A DNA stretch of 64,000 nt from positions 1 through 64,000 of the forward strand of contig JBBDRN010000047.1 of the NCBI GenBank assembly GCA_040905445.1. Reading direction: 5' to 3'. The notes under the pieces were generated by a model. The model ran no database searches. It was given only the letters and a program-made list of their open reading frames with translations, and was not told the origin of the DNA. This DNA comes from SKPT01 sp040905445 (GTDB lineage Bacteria > Planctomycetota > Phycisphaerae > Phycisphaerales > Phycisphaeraceae). Of the stretch, positions 52,976 through 61,203 are shown piece by piece; position 1 is the stretch's first letter; the number at the start of each line of letters is the position of its first letter. The translations under genes and the position numbers were made by a program.

Positions 52976-54196
52976 ATGTCCCACGCCGACCCTCCAACTC
53001 CCGCCCCGCCCTCGGCCGCGCCGGCGCGCGGCGTCCTCCCGGCCGTTCTGTGGGCGTGCTTCCTCGCCACGTCGTGGACGTGGGTCATCGGCATGCTCTT
53101 CCCCGTCCTGCTCGTGCGCGACTTCGGCGTCGCCGGCTGGGCGGTCTTCGCCATCCCCAACGTCGTCGGCGCGGCGGCGATGGGGTTCGTCATCGCCCGT
53201 CCCGACGTCAGCCGCCAGGTTGTGGCCAACCACGCTCAAGCCTGCTTCCGCTTCTCGGAGCTGGCGATCACGATGCACGTGTTCGCCATCGGGTGGGCCT
53301 ACTACGCGTTGTTCGACGCGTGGGGGATCATTGCGGCCGGCGTCTTCGCCGTCATTGTCTTCGCGGCCGGCGAGCGTCAGCGGCTGGTGCTGCTGGTCAC
53401 GGCGGTGACGGTGCTCGTCTCGGTGGTGACGCTGGTGTGGTGGCTCGCGACGCCGGAGCTGCCCAACCGTGTCGCCGGGGCGGCGCGCGGGAGCCTGACG
53501 GTGACGGACCTGGCCATGTTCGCTCCCGCGGCCGTGCTGGGGTTCGTCCTCTCGCCCTACCTCGATCTGACCTTTCACCGCGCGCGTCAGGCCACCGAGC
53601 CGGGCACGGGCCGGATCGCGTTCGCGCTGGGGTTCGGCGTCTTCTTCCTCGTCAGCCTCGTGCTCGCGCTGCTCTACGCCAGCTCGCTGCGGCCGCTGTT
53701 CGAAGACCCGGTCGAGCTGGCGCTGCCGCCGGCGCTGATCTACACCCTGGCGGCGCACATGACGCTCCAGGCGGGCGTGACGATCGCGCTGCACCTGCGG
53801 GAGATCGGCGAGCGCCGCGGGCACGAGGGCCTGCACCGTGCCGGGGTGCTGGCGATCGGTGGGGCGGCGCTGGCGTGGTGGGCTGTCACCGAGCCGGAGC
53901 TCTACGTGGGCCTCTCGGCCGGCGAGCTCGTCTACCGCACGTTCCTGCTGGTGTTCGGGCTGGTCTTCCCGGCCTACGTCTGGCTCTGCATGCTCCCGAC
54001 GCGCCACGCGACCGCCCACGGCAGCCGGCTGGGCGTCTACGCCCTGACGCTGCTGTTCACCGTCCCGATGGGGTACTACGGCTTCGTGGTCAGCGACACG
54101 GGCTGGCTCCTCGCCGCCTTGGCGATCCTCATCCTCGCCCGCCTCATCGTCGAATGGCTCCCCGCCGATACTACCGCGGCCCCGACCCGGCCGTGA
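52976..54196 (+). CDS. Polytopic membrane protein
   Basis: A 406-residue protein with about 11 hydrophobic spans, such as GVLPAVLWACFLATSWTWVI, GWAVFAIPNVVGAAAMGFVI and IAFALGFGVFFLVSLVLALL. The short FAIPNVVGAAAMGFVIA segment recalls sodium-solute symporters, but I cannot assign a transporter family. No soluble domain. No clear ribosome binding site. Confidence 0.55.
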   Translation: MSHADPPTPAPPSAAPARGVLPAVLWACFLATSWTWVIGMLFPVLLVRDFGVAGWAVFAIPNVVGAAAMGFVIARPDVSRQVVANHAQACFRFSELAITMHVFAIGWAYYALFDAWGIIAAGVFAVIVFAAGERQRLVLLVTAVTVLVSVVTLVWWLATPELPNRVAGAARGSLTVTDLAMFAPAAVLGFVLSPYLDLTFHRARQATEPGTGRIAFALGFGVFFLVSLVLALLYASSLRPLFEDPVELALPPALIYTLAAHMTLQAGVTIALHLREIGERRGHEGLHRAGVLAIGGAALAWWAVTEPELYVGLSAGELVYRTFLLVFGLVFPAYVWLCMLPTRHATAHGSRLGVYALTLLFTVPMGYYGFVVSDTGWLLAALAILILARLIVEWLPADTTAAPTRP

Positions 54197-54286
54197 CGGC
54201 GCCCGAAGCCCGTGGATTGCACTCCGTGGGCTTCCCCACTCCAGCCGCGCCCCCCAACCCCCGGCCTCCCCGGGTACAATCCGCCC

Positions 54287-55678
54287 ATGCCATTCCACGC
54301 CGGCCGCATCACGTTCTGTCGTTTCCGCATCACCGGCGACGCCCCGACCAGCGTCGACGATACCGCGCTCTCCATCCTCCGCGAACACGCCTTCCGCGAG
54401 ACGGAGGTCGGCGCACCCGACGAGGTCGAGGTCGGCTGGACCACCGGCCAGCACCTGCTCGACACCCAGTTCACCTACGAGAAGAACGGCTTCGGCGACG
54501 CCGGCTCCGGTGGCGGAGCGATGCTCCTCGCCGCGATGCGCATCGACACCCACAAGGTGCCCGCCGACGTCAAGCAGGCGTATCGGCAGATCAACGAGCA
54601 GGCGGCCGCGTCGGGCAACCCATCGGGCTACGCGTCCAAGGCGCAGAAGCAAGAGGCCTCCGAACTTGCCGGCCGGCAGATCCACGAGGACCTCGCAGCC
54701 GGCAAGTACCGCAAGTCCAAGCTCGTGCCCGTGCTCTGGGACCTGCGCCGCGGCGCGCTCTACTGCGGCGCCACCGGCAACGTCGTCCAGGAGCAACTCG
54801 CGCGTCTGCTGCGGGCGAGCTTCGCCGTGGAACTCGAGCCGCTGAGCGCCGGCTCGCTGGCGGGCGACATCCTGCGCAGCGAGGGGCGGCGGCGCGATTG
54901 GGAGGATCTGCACCCCTCGCCGTTCACGCCCGCCCCGCCCGAAGCGCACGCGGCGATGGACGACGCCGACGCCGTGAATACCGACCCGACGATTCCGACG
55001 ATCCCCTGGCGTGCTCAGGCGGTGGATTTGAAGGACTTCCTCGGCAACGAGTGGCTGATCTGGCTCTGGCACCTCACCGAGACGGCGGAGGGCGTCGTGT
55101 CGGTCGCGGGCGGCGGCGAGAGCGCGAGGAGTGGCGGGGGTGGCGGGGATGGCGGGGGTGAGGCCTACATCACCATCGACCGCTCGCTCGATATGGACTG
55201 CGCCTGGGGCGTGCGCGGCAAGCAGACGCTGCGCACGGGCGTGACGGCCGGCCCCATCAGTCTCATCCGCCTGCCCGAAGCCGGCGAAGCCCTCGTCACC
55301 GGCAAGTGGCCCCGCAAGCTCGGCCTCATCCTCGCCGACGCCGAGTGCCAGTGGGAGCTGACGCTGCAGGGTGATCGGCTGCATGTCAGCTCGGCCGCCC
55401 TGCCGGAGGTCGCCGACGCCCAGACGCCGCGCGAACTGACGGAGGCCCGGCTGATGCTCGTGCAGCGGCTGGCGGCGACGCTGGACGGCATGTACGCCAC
55501 GTTCCTCGATGAGCGCACGTCCAGCGCCTGGCCAACCCGCCGTGAGACGATCGCCGCCTGGATCCGTCACCGCCGCATCCCCGCCATCCCCGCCACACAT
55601 GCCACACATGCCCCCGCCGCACACACACCCTCCACCTCCGCCACGCCTGCCGCGGCGCTTCAGCTCACCAACGCGTAG
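54287..55678 (+). CDS. RdgC-like recombination-associated protein
   Basis: A 463-residue protein. TACAAT ends 6-7 bp before the ATG, which hints at a very short or absent leader. EVEVGWTTGQHLLDTQFTYE, RIDTHKVPADVKQAYRQINE, AQKQEASELAGRQIHEDLAA and GKYRKSKLVPVLWDLRRGAL have the order and character of RdgC, a ring-forming DNA-binding protein that limits RecA. Similarity is by pattern, not close. Repeats of TGGCGGGG give SGGGGGDGGGEAY at about residue 285, and the C terminus is a His/Ala/Thr-rich low-complexity tail. Confidence 0.5.
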   Translation: MPFHAGRITFCRFRITGDAPTSVDDTALSILREHAFRETEVGAPDEVEVGWTTGQHLLDTQFTYEKNGFGDAGSGGGAMLLAAMRIDTHKVPADVKQAYRQINEQAAASGNPSGYASKAQKQEASELAGRQIHEDLAAGKYRKSKLVPVLWDLRRGALYCGATGNVVQEQLARLLRASFAVELEPLSAGSLAGDILRSEGRRRDWEDLHPSPFTPAPPEAHAAMDDADAVNTDPTIPTIPWRAQAVDLKDFLGNEWLIWLWHLTETAEGVVSVAGGGESARSGGGGGDGGGEAYITIDRSLDMDCAWGVRGKQTLRTGVTAGPISLIRLPEAGEALVTGKWPRKLGLILADAECQWELTLQGDRLHVSSAALPEVADAQTPRELTEARLMLVQRLAATLDGMYATFLDERTSSAWPTRRETIAAWIRHRRIPAIPATHATHAPAAHTPSTSATPAAALQLTNA

Positions 55679-55782
55679 GGTCCGCTCCACGGATCTTTCC
55701 GGGTACCACGAATAAACGAGCCGTGCTCGGGAGAGGCACACGGCTTGCTCATTGATGGCACCCGTCGGGATCGGCTTTGCCC

Positions 55783-56580
55783 ATGCCTGAGCCTGCCACT
55801 CGTCCAACGATCGCCATCGCCGCCGACCCCGCCGACGACGCAGCACTGGCGCAGCGCGCGGCGGCCCTGGGCGATGAGCTCGATCTGCCCGTAAGTCATG
55901 GTCCGCCGACCGCCGAACTGCTGCTGCTCGTGACGCACGCGGGCCTGGCGCTGAGCGCCACGGAAGGCGAGCTCGCGGCAGGCAAGCCGATGCGCATCGA
56001 CCTGACGCGCCTGGACACCAGCACCGGGCCCGGTCGGTCGCTGCGCCAGCCGCTGCTGCGCGCCGTCGGCATTCGCAGGGGCGAGCGCTGGCGCCCGCGT
56101 GTGATCGACGCCACGGCCGGGCTCGGCGAGGACGCCTGGCTGCTCGCCGCCGCGGGGTGTCGCGTCGAGGCGGTCGAGCGTCACCGCGTCGTCGCGGCGC
56201 TGTTGGAAGACGCGATCGCGCGGGCGAGACAGACGGCCCCGGACGCGGCCTCGCGCATCACCGGTCGCGCCGCCGACAGTCGCGCGCACCTGGCCGCGCT
56301 CGCCGGCGCTGAGCTGACGGAGCGGCCGGACGTGGTGTACCTGGACCCGATGTTCCCCGTCGCCCGTCGCGCGCGCGAGCGCAAGCCGCTGCGGATGCTC
56401 CGGCGGCTGGTGGGTGACGACGCGGACGCCGGCGATCTGCTCGCCGTTGCGCTGGCCGCCGCGACGCGGCGGGTGGTGGTCAAGCGCCCCGGGAAGGTGG
56501 CCGCGCTGACGGAGCGCGCCCCGAGCGCGACGCATCGCGGACGTGCGGTGCGCTATGACGTCTATGCCGCAGCCGTGTGA
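55783..56580 (+). CDS. rsmJ: 16S rRNA (guanine-1516-N2)-methyltransferase
   Basis: A 265-residue protein from ATG 55783; a TTG two codons earlier is an alternative. VIDATAGLGEDAWLLAAAGC is the RsmJ SAM motif, and PDVVYLDPMFPVARRARERK the DPMFP catalytic motif. RRVVVKRPGKVAAL completes the match. It methylates G1516 of 16S rRNA. The family is best known in Gammaproteobacteria, so its presence here is notable. Two hairpins follow its stop. Confidence 0.88.
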   Translation: MPEPATRPTIAIAADPADDAALAQRAAALGDELDLPVSHGPPTAELLLLVTHAGLALSATEGELAAGKPMRIDLTRLDTSTGPGRSLRQPLLRAVGIRRGERWRPRVIDATAGLGEDAWLLAAAGCRVEAVERHRVVAALLEDAIARARQTAPDAASRITGRAADSRAHLAALAGAELTERPDVVYLDPMFPVARRARERKPLRMLRRLVGDDADAGDLLAVALAAATRRVVVKRPGKVAALTERAPSATHRGRAVRYDVYAAAV

Positions 56581-56600
56581 GCGGTTCAGCGCCGGGGTGC

Positions 56601-56634
56601 CACTGACCAGCGGAGTCCGCGGAGTTTGTCAGTG
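56601..56634. terminator. CACTGAC...GTCAGTG hairpin A
   Basis: CACTGAC at 56601 pairs with GTCAGTG ending 56634. First of two adjacent hairpins between the convergent rsmJ and secDF genes. Confidence 0.5.
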
Positions 56635-56654
56635 CGAGCGCGAATCGCGGCAAA

Positions 56655-56686
56655 CACTGACAATCCCGAAGACGGCCTTGTCAGTG
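56655..56686. terminator. CACTGACAA...TTGTCAGTG hairpin B
   Basis: A 9-bp perfect stem with an internal GACGGCC shared with the element after the desaturase gene (26803). It could end either convergent transcript. Confidence 0.55.
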
Positions 56687-56719
56687 CCCCCCGCCGCACC
56701 GAGGCCGATCCATCACCCA

Positions 56720-59700
56720 TCACCCGGTCACATGCTCGACGCGCTCGGCGCCGCGGGCGCGGTCCGTCTCGGCGGCATCGGGCTTGGGGCCGCCGCGCTG
56801 CGGGAACATGCGCAGTATCGGTGCGGCGATGGCGATCGAGCTGTAGGTGCCGACGGCGACGCCGACGAGCACCGTAAACGCGAAGCCGTGCACGCCCGGC
56901 CCGCCGAAGATGTAGAGCGTGCCGACGGCGAGGATGGTCGTGCCGGAGGTGATGACCGTGCGGCTGATCGTCTGGTTGATCGACTCGTTGATGATCGCCG
57001 GCGTTTCGCGCGACAGCTTGCCGCGGTTTTCGCGGATGCGGTCGAAGACGACGATTGTGTCGTTGAGCGAGTAGCCGATGATGGTGAGCATCGCCGCGAC
57101 GATCGCGAGGTTGATCTTGAACGGCTCGAGCAGCAGCGCCGCGCCGAGCGCGCCGCTCTCGCTGTTGAAGTACCCCGTCAGCGCCACGAGGCCCATCGCC
57201 AGCGCCACGTCATGGGCCAGGGCGATGATCGCCGCCACGCCGTAGCGGATGTCGCCGAAGCGGAACCAGATGTAGGCGACGACCGCGAGCAGGGCGAGCA
57301 CGATGGCGGCAATCGCCTGCTGCTGCATCGTCGCGGAGATCTGGCTGGAGAAGTTGGACACGCTGCCCAGGCTCGTGCCGCGTTGCAACGCGTCGCGCAC
57401 CAGCACCCACTCTGTCTGCGCCAACCCCGTCGGGTTGTCGAACGCGCCGGGGTTGTCGATGTAGTTCGTCTCGGCGTCGCGCACGACCACCGCCGCGCTG
57501 GTGAATCGCTGGGCGTCGCCCGCGGCCGCGGGCGCCGGGTCGAGGCCGAACACCTCGAACGGGCGGTAGCTTAGATCCTCGTGGGCCGGGTCCAGCCGCA
57601 TGCGTCTGATGCGCTGCTCGAGTTCCTCGATGCTCGGCGCGGGGGCCATGTCTTCGAGCACGACCACCACGCCGCCGAGGTAGTCCGACACGTCGATGCC
57701 GGTCACGTCCAGGCGCCCGATCACTTCGCCAAGCTCAGGCTGGTTGACCACCTCGACCGGCGCGCCGCCGACCCGTTCCGCGTCGCCGCCCGCGAAGTCG
57801 ATCGTGCGCGTCAGGTCCGGGTCGAGCACGTCGTCGAAGATGAGCGTGATCATCGCGCTGACCGCCTGCTGATCGGTGATCAACGTCGCGATGTTGAAGC
57901 CCCCCGCCTCGGTGCCGGCGTCCGTGCGCTCGGTGGTGCCCACCGTCACGACGGTCGCCTGCGCGATCAGGCCGAGGTCCAGCTCGCGATCGACCGGCTC
58001 GCCGCGCTCCAGCTTCTCGGCACGGCGCTGGCGCGCTTCCTGCGCGATGGGCGCGAGCTGCTGGTAGATCGCCATCTGCCGCGCGTCGAGCTCGCCGGGG
58101 TCGAAGTCGTCGGCCTGCATCATCGCGCCGACCTGCCCCCACGTCGAGAGGCGCGACCGCACCTCTTCGATGGGGAGCGTGGTGTCGGCGGCGAGTTCGA
58201 AGTTGACCTGCGTGCCGGCGCGGAACTCGATGTCGAGCATCTCCTCGCCGCGGGCGTAGACCATCGTCACGCCAGCGAGCACCAGCACGCCCGAAAGCAC
58301 GAAAAACGCGTACCGCTTGCCGATCCAGTCGACGTTGGGTGAGAACGCCCGGCTGATCGCGGGCACGACGGTGGGCAGCATCGGCAGCGAGCGCCGGCGG
58401 GCCCAGTGCACATACGCCTGGAGGATCACCCGCGTCAGGAACAACGCGGTGAACAGCGTCGCCAGGATGCCGATGCCCAACGTCACCGCGAAGCCGCGCA
58501 CCTCCGCCGTGGCGGTGTACCCGAGCACGATGCAGACGATCAGGGTCGTCAGGTTGGCGTCAAGGATCGTGGACAGGGCCTTGTCGTAGCCGAGGCGCAC
58601 CGCGGTGGCGAGGTCCGCCTTGCGCTCGAGCTCCTCGCGGATGCGCTCGAAGATCAGCACGTTGGCGTCGACCGCCATGCCGATCGTCAGCACGATGCCG
58701 GCAATGCCCGGGAGCGTGAACGTCGCGTCGATCAACGACATCACCCCCAGGATGATGATCATGTTCGCCAGCAGCGCGACGTTGGCGACGAGCCCGGCGA
58801 AGAAGTAGTAGCCGATCATGAACACGCCGACGACGATCAGCGACACCACCGCGGCGCGCATGCCCGCTTGAAGGTTGTCCTGCCCGAGCTGCGGCCCGGT
58901 CGTCTGGATCATCGATGGGCGCTCGCTCAGCTCCGCCTGCGTCGAACCGGCACGCAGCGTGCGCAGCAGGTACCCGATCTCCTGCTCGCTGAAGCTGCCG
59001 GTGATGATGCCCCGGTCGCGGATGCGGTCCTGAAGCACCGGTGCGCTGATCACCTCGTTGTCGAGCAGGATGGCCATCGGCTGGCCGACGTGCGCGCCGG
59101 TCAGGTGGCCCATGAGCTGCCCACCCAGCGCGTTGAGCCGGAAGCCCGCCGCCGGCCGCCCGCGCCCGTCCGCCTCGCGCGTCGCCCGCGTCAGCTCCCA
59201 GCCGCTCTCCGCCCGCGTCAGCGACCGGTCCGGCGTGTTGGCGAGCAGCAGGTAGTACCGCGCGCCGTGCTCCGCGGCGACCATTCCGCTCGGCGGAATG
59301 CTGGCGAAGTAACGCGCCGGGTTCTCGTGCAGACGCTCCAGCTCATCCGGCGTGTCGGCAAACTGCTCGACGTCGTCGAGCTCGAACCACCGCCACGCCT
59401 GGTCCGCCCCGGCACGCGGGCCGCGGTCGGCAAGTTGCTGACGATACGCCTCGATGTCGACGCCCGCGGCCGTGTCCCCCGTCGCCGCGATGCGGAACTC
59501 CAGCACGCCCGCCCCCTGCAGGAGAGTGATCAGGTCCTCGGGGTCGTCGAGCGGCCCGCGCACGCGCTGATACGCCGCGTGCGCCTCCGCCGCCGCGCGG
59601 ATCGCGTCGGCCCGGTCCGGATGCTGCTCGATCAGCCGCGTCACCCCCTGCTCGCGCGGGCTCTGGTCCGCACCGCGCCGCGCCTCGGTCGGCAGGCTCA

Positions 59701-60517
59701 GCACGTCCTCGAGCGCCTGGACGTTGACGTTGAACCGCTCGATCTCGCCCCGCTGGCGCTCGAACGCCTCGCGCGCCTGGTAGTAGGCTTCCGTGCGGTC
59801 GCGCAGGTCGCCCTGCAGTTCCGCCACCTGGGCCTCGGCCGACTCGCGCTGCGCCTCGTCCGCGTCGTCGGGCAACGCGCGCAGCTCGCGCTGCGCCTCG
59901 CGGTAGGCGGCCAGCACCTGCTCGTAGGGCTCGCGCGCCTCCTGCAGCCGATCGTGCGCGCCCGCCAGCGTCGCCAGCGCTTCGCGCAGGCTGTCGTTGC
60001 CCCGGGCGAGCTGCTCGATCTGCCGCTGCCGCGAGTTGGCGTCGGGGGCGCGCAGCATCGCGTCGACCTGGCCGCGCGAGAAGTTGCCCGCGTCGATGCG
60101 CTCGATCGCCGCGGCGTAGGCCTCGCGGCGCTGGGCGGTGTCGGCGGTGGCCATCGCCATCTGGATCTCGATCCGGTTGCCCGCGATCTGCCGCCACACC
60201 AGGTTGCGCGTGCCCGCTGGGTCGATCCGGTCGCGCAGCACGTCGATCAGCTCGTCGATGACCCGCCCGGGGTTCTCGACGTCCTCCTGGACCGCCACCT
60301 CATAGATCATCGTCGTGCCGCCGGCGAGGTCGAGCCCCGGCTTGAGCTGCTGGCTCGGGTCGTAGCGCCCGGGGTACCAGATCAGCAGCACACACGCCGA
60401 CAGCACCAGCAGGATGAACGGCGGCCGCCACCCCCACGTGCCCCGCACGAGATAGAACAGCACCAGCGCGATCAACGCCGCGAAGTAGCCCAGCACCAGA
60501 AAGTCGTAGACGCCCAT
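56720..60517 (-). CDS. secDF: Fused SecD-SecF protein translocase subunit
   Basis: A 1265-residue inner-membrane protein; TGAGG lies just before ATG 60517. The SecD half has KPGLDLAGGTTMIYEVAVQE and GMAVDANVLIFERIREEL. The SecF half has NDTIVVFDRIRENRGKLSRE. Each half carries six helices. The first periplasmic domain is enlarged by a charged coiled-coil stretch at about residues 160-300 (EPYEQVLAAYREAQRELRAL and similar), absent from E. coli SecD. It uses the proton motive force to pull exported proteins across the membrane. yajC and tgt lie upstream on the same strand. Confidence 0.93.
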   Translation of the reverse strand: MGVYDFLVLGYFAALIALVLFYLVRGTWGWRPPFILLVLSACVLLIWYPGRYDPSQQLKPGLDLAGGTTMIYEVAVQEDVENPGRVIDELIDVLRDRIDPAGTRNLVWRQIAGNRIEIQMAMATADTAQRREAYAAAIERIDAGNFSRGQVDAMLRAPDANSRQRQIEQLARGNDSLREALATLAGAHDRLQEAREPYEQVLAAYREAQRELRALPDDADEAQRESAEAQVAELQGDLRDRTEAYYQAREAFERQRGEIERFNVNVQALEDVLSLPTEARRGADQSPREQGVTRLIEQHPDRADAIRAAAEAHAAYQRVRGPLDDPEDLITLLQGAGVLEFRIAATGDTAAGVDIEAYRQQLADRGPRAGADQAWRWFELDDVEQFADTPDELERLHENPARYFASIPPSGMVAAEHGARYYLLLANTPDRSLTRAESGWELTRATREADGRGRPAAGFRLNALGGQLMGHLTGAHVGQPMAILLDNEVISAPVLQDRIRDRGIITGSFSEQEIGYLLRTLRAGSTQAELSERPSMIQTTGPQLGQDNLQAGMRAAVVSLIVVGVFMIGYYFFAGLVANVALLANMIIILGVMSLIDATFTLPGIAGIVLTIGMAVDANVLIFERIREELERKADLATAVRLGYDKALSTILDANLTTLIVCIVLGYTATAEVRGFAVTLGIGILATLFTALFLTRVILQAYVHWARRRSLPMLPTVVPAISRAFSPNVDWIGKRYAFFVLSGVLVLAGVTMVYARGEEMLDIEFRAGTQVNFELAADTTLPIEEVRSRLSTWGQVGAMMQADDFDPGELDARQMAIYQQLAPIAQEARQRRAEKLERGEPVDRELDLGLIAQATVVTVGTTERTDAGTEAGGFNIATLITDQQAVSAMITLIFDDVLDPDLTRTIDFAGGDAERVGGAPVEVVNQPELGEVIGRLDVTGIDVSDYLGGVVVVLEDMAPAPSIEELEQRIRRMRLDPAHEDLSYRPFEVFGLDPAPAAAGDAQRFTSAAVVVRDAETNYIDNPGAFDNPTGLAQTEWVLVRDALQRGTSLGSVSNFSSQISATMQQQAIAAIVLALLAVVAYIWFRFGDIRYGVAAIIALAHDVALAMGLVALTGYFNSESGALGAALLLEPFKINLAIVAAMLTIIGYSLNDTIVVFDRIRENRGKLSRETPAIINESINQTISRTVITSGTTILAVGTLYIFGGPGVHGFAFTVLVGVAVGTYSSIAIAAPILRMFPQRGGPKPDAAETDRARGAERVEHVTG

Positions 60518-60700
60518 GAACCTCAGCTCGAAGGTGGTGAATCGTCGGCAGCGCCGCGCATCGCGGCGGGTATCAAACAAATCCGAACGAACAAACGGGG
60601 AAAGAGAACCAGCAGCCCGGCAAGAGGACGCAAAGCCCGAACGGCCTGAACGCTTATCGGCCCCTTCGCCTCGCCCTGCCCGCTGTCGTCATGGTCGGCT

Positions 60701-61120
60701 CTACTGCTCCTGGTTGTTGAGCACACTCTGGATCGCGCTGCGGCTCAGGCGCAGGCGCGTGTTGGTGTTCTCGTCGACTTTCACGACGATCTCGTCGTCG
60801 CGCACCTCGACGATCGTGCCCAGGATGCCGCCGACCGTTTGAATCTTGTCCCCCTTGTCCAGGGCCTGGAGCATGGCGGTGCGCCGCTTCTTCTCCCGGC
60901 GCTGGCCGCCCATCATGAAGATCAGCAGCACAACCATGAGCAGGAAGAAGATGACGAGCGGTCCCCAGCCGCCGTCGCCCTGACCCTGCGTCTGGCTGCC
61001 GGTCCCGCCGGCGTCGCCCGGCGTGCCGGGCTCGACCTCGGTCCCCTGCGGGGCCGGCGAGTCGTCCGGCAGCAGCGGCGCATCGTCCTGCGCCAACATC
61101 AACACCATGCCGTCCATCAT
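60701..61120 (-). CDS. yajC: Preprotein translocase subunit YajC
   Basis: A 139-residue protein. A Gly/Asp-rich N-terminal part of about 50 residues precedes one transmembrane helix (LVIFFLLMVVLLIFMMGGQR). RREKKRRTAMLQALDKGDKI and GGILGTIVEVRDDEIVVKVD are the YajC cytoplasmic domain. The N-terminal extension is longer than usual. Located between tgt and secDF as in many bacteria. Confidence 0.92.
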   Translation of the reverse strand: MMDGMVLMLAQDDAPLLPDDSPAPQGTEVEPGTPGDAGGTGSQTQGQGDGGWGPLVIFFLLMVVLLIFMMGGQRREKKRRTAMLQALDKGDKIQTVGGILGTIVEVRDDEIVVKVDENTNTRLRLSRSAIQSVLNNQEQ

Positions 61121-61203
61121 TCGTATCTCTTGTTTCGGAATCGAATTAGTTCAGAAGGAATCGTACGCCGCCCCGGCCCCGCGGGTGCGGCCAATCGCCC
61201 CGG

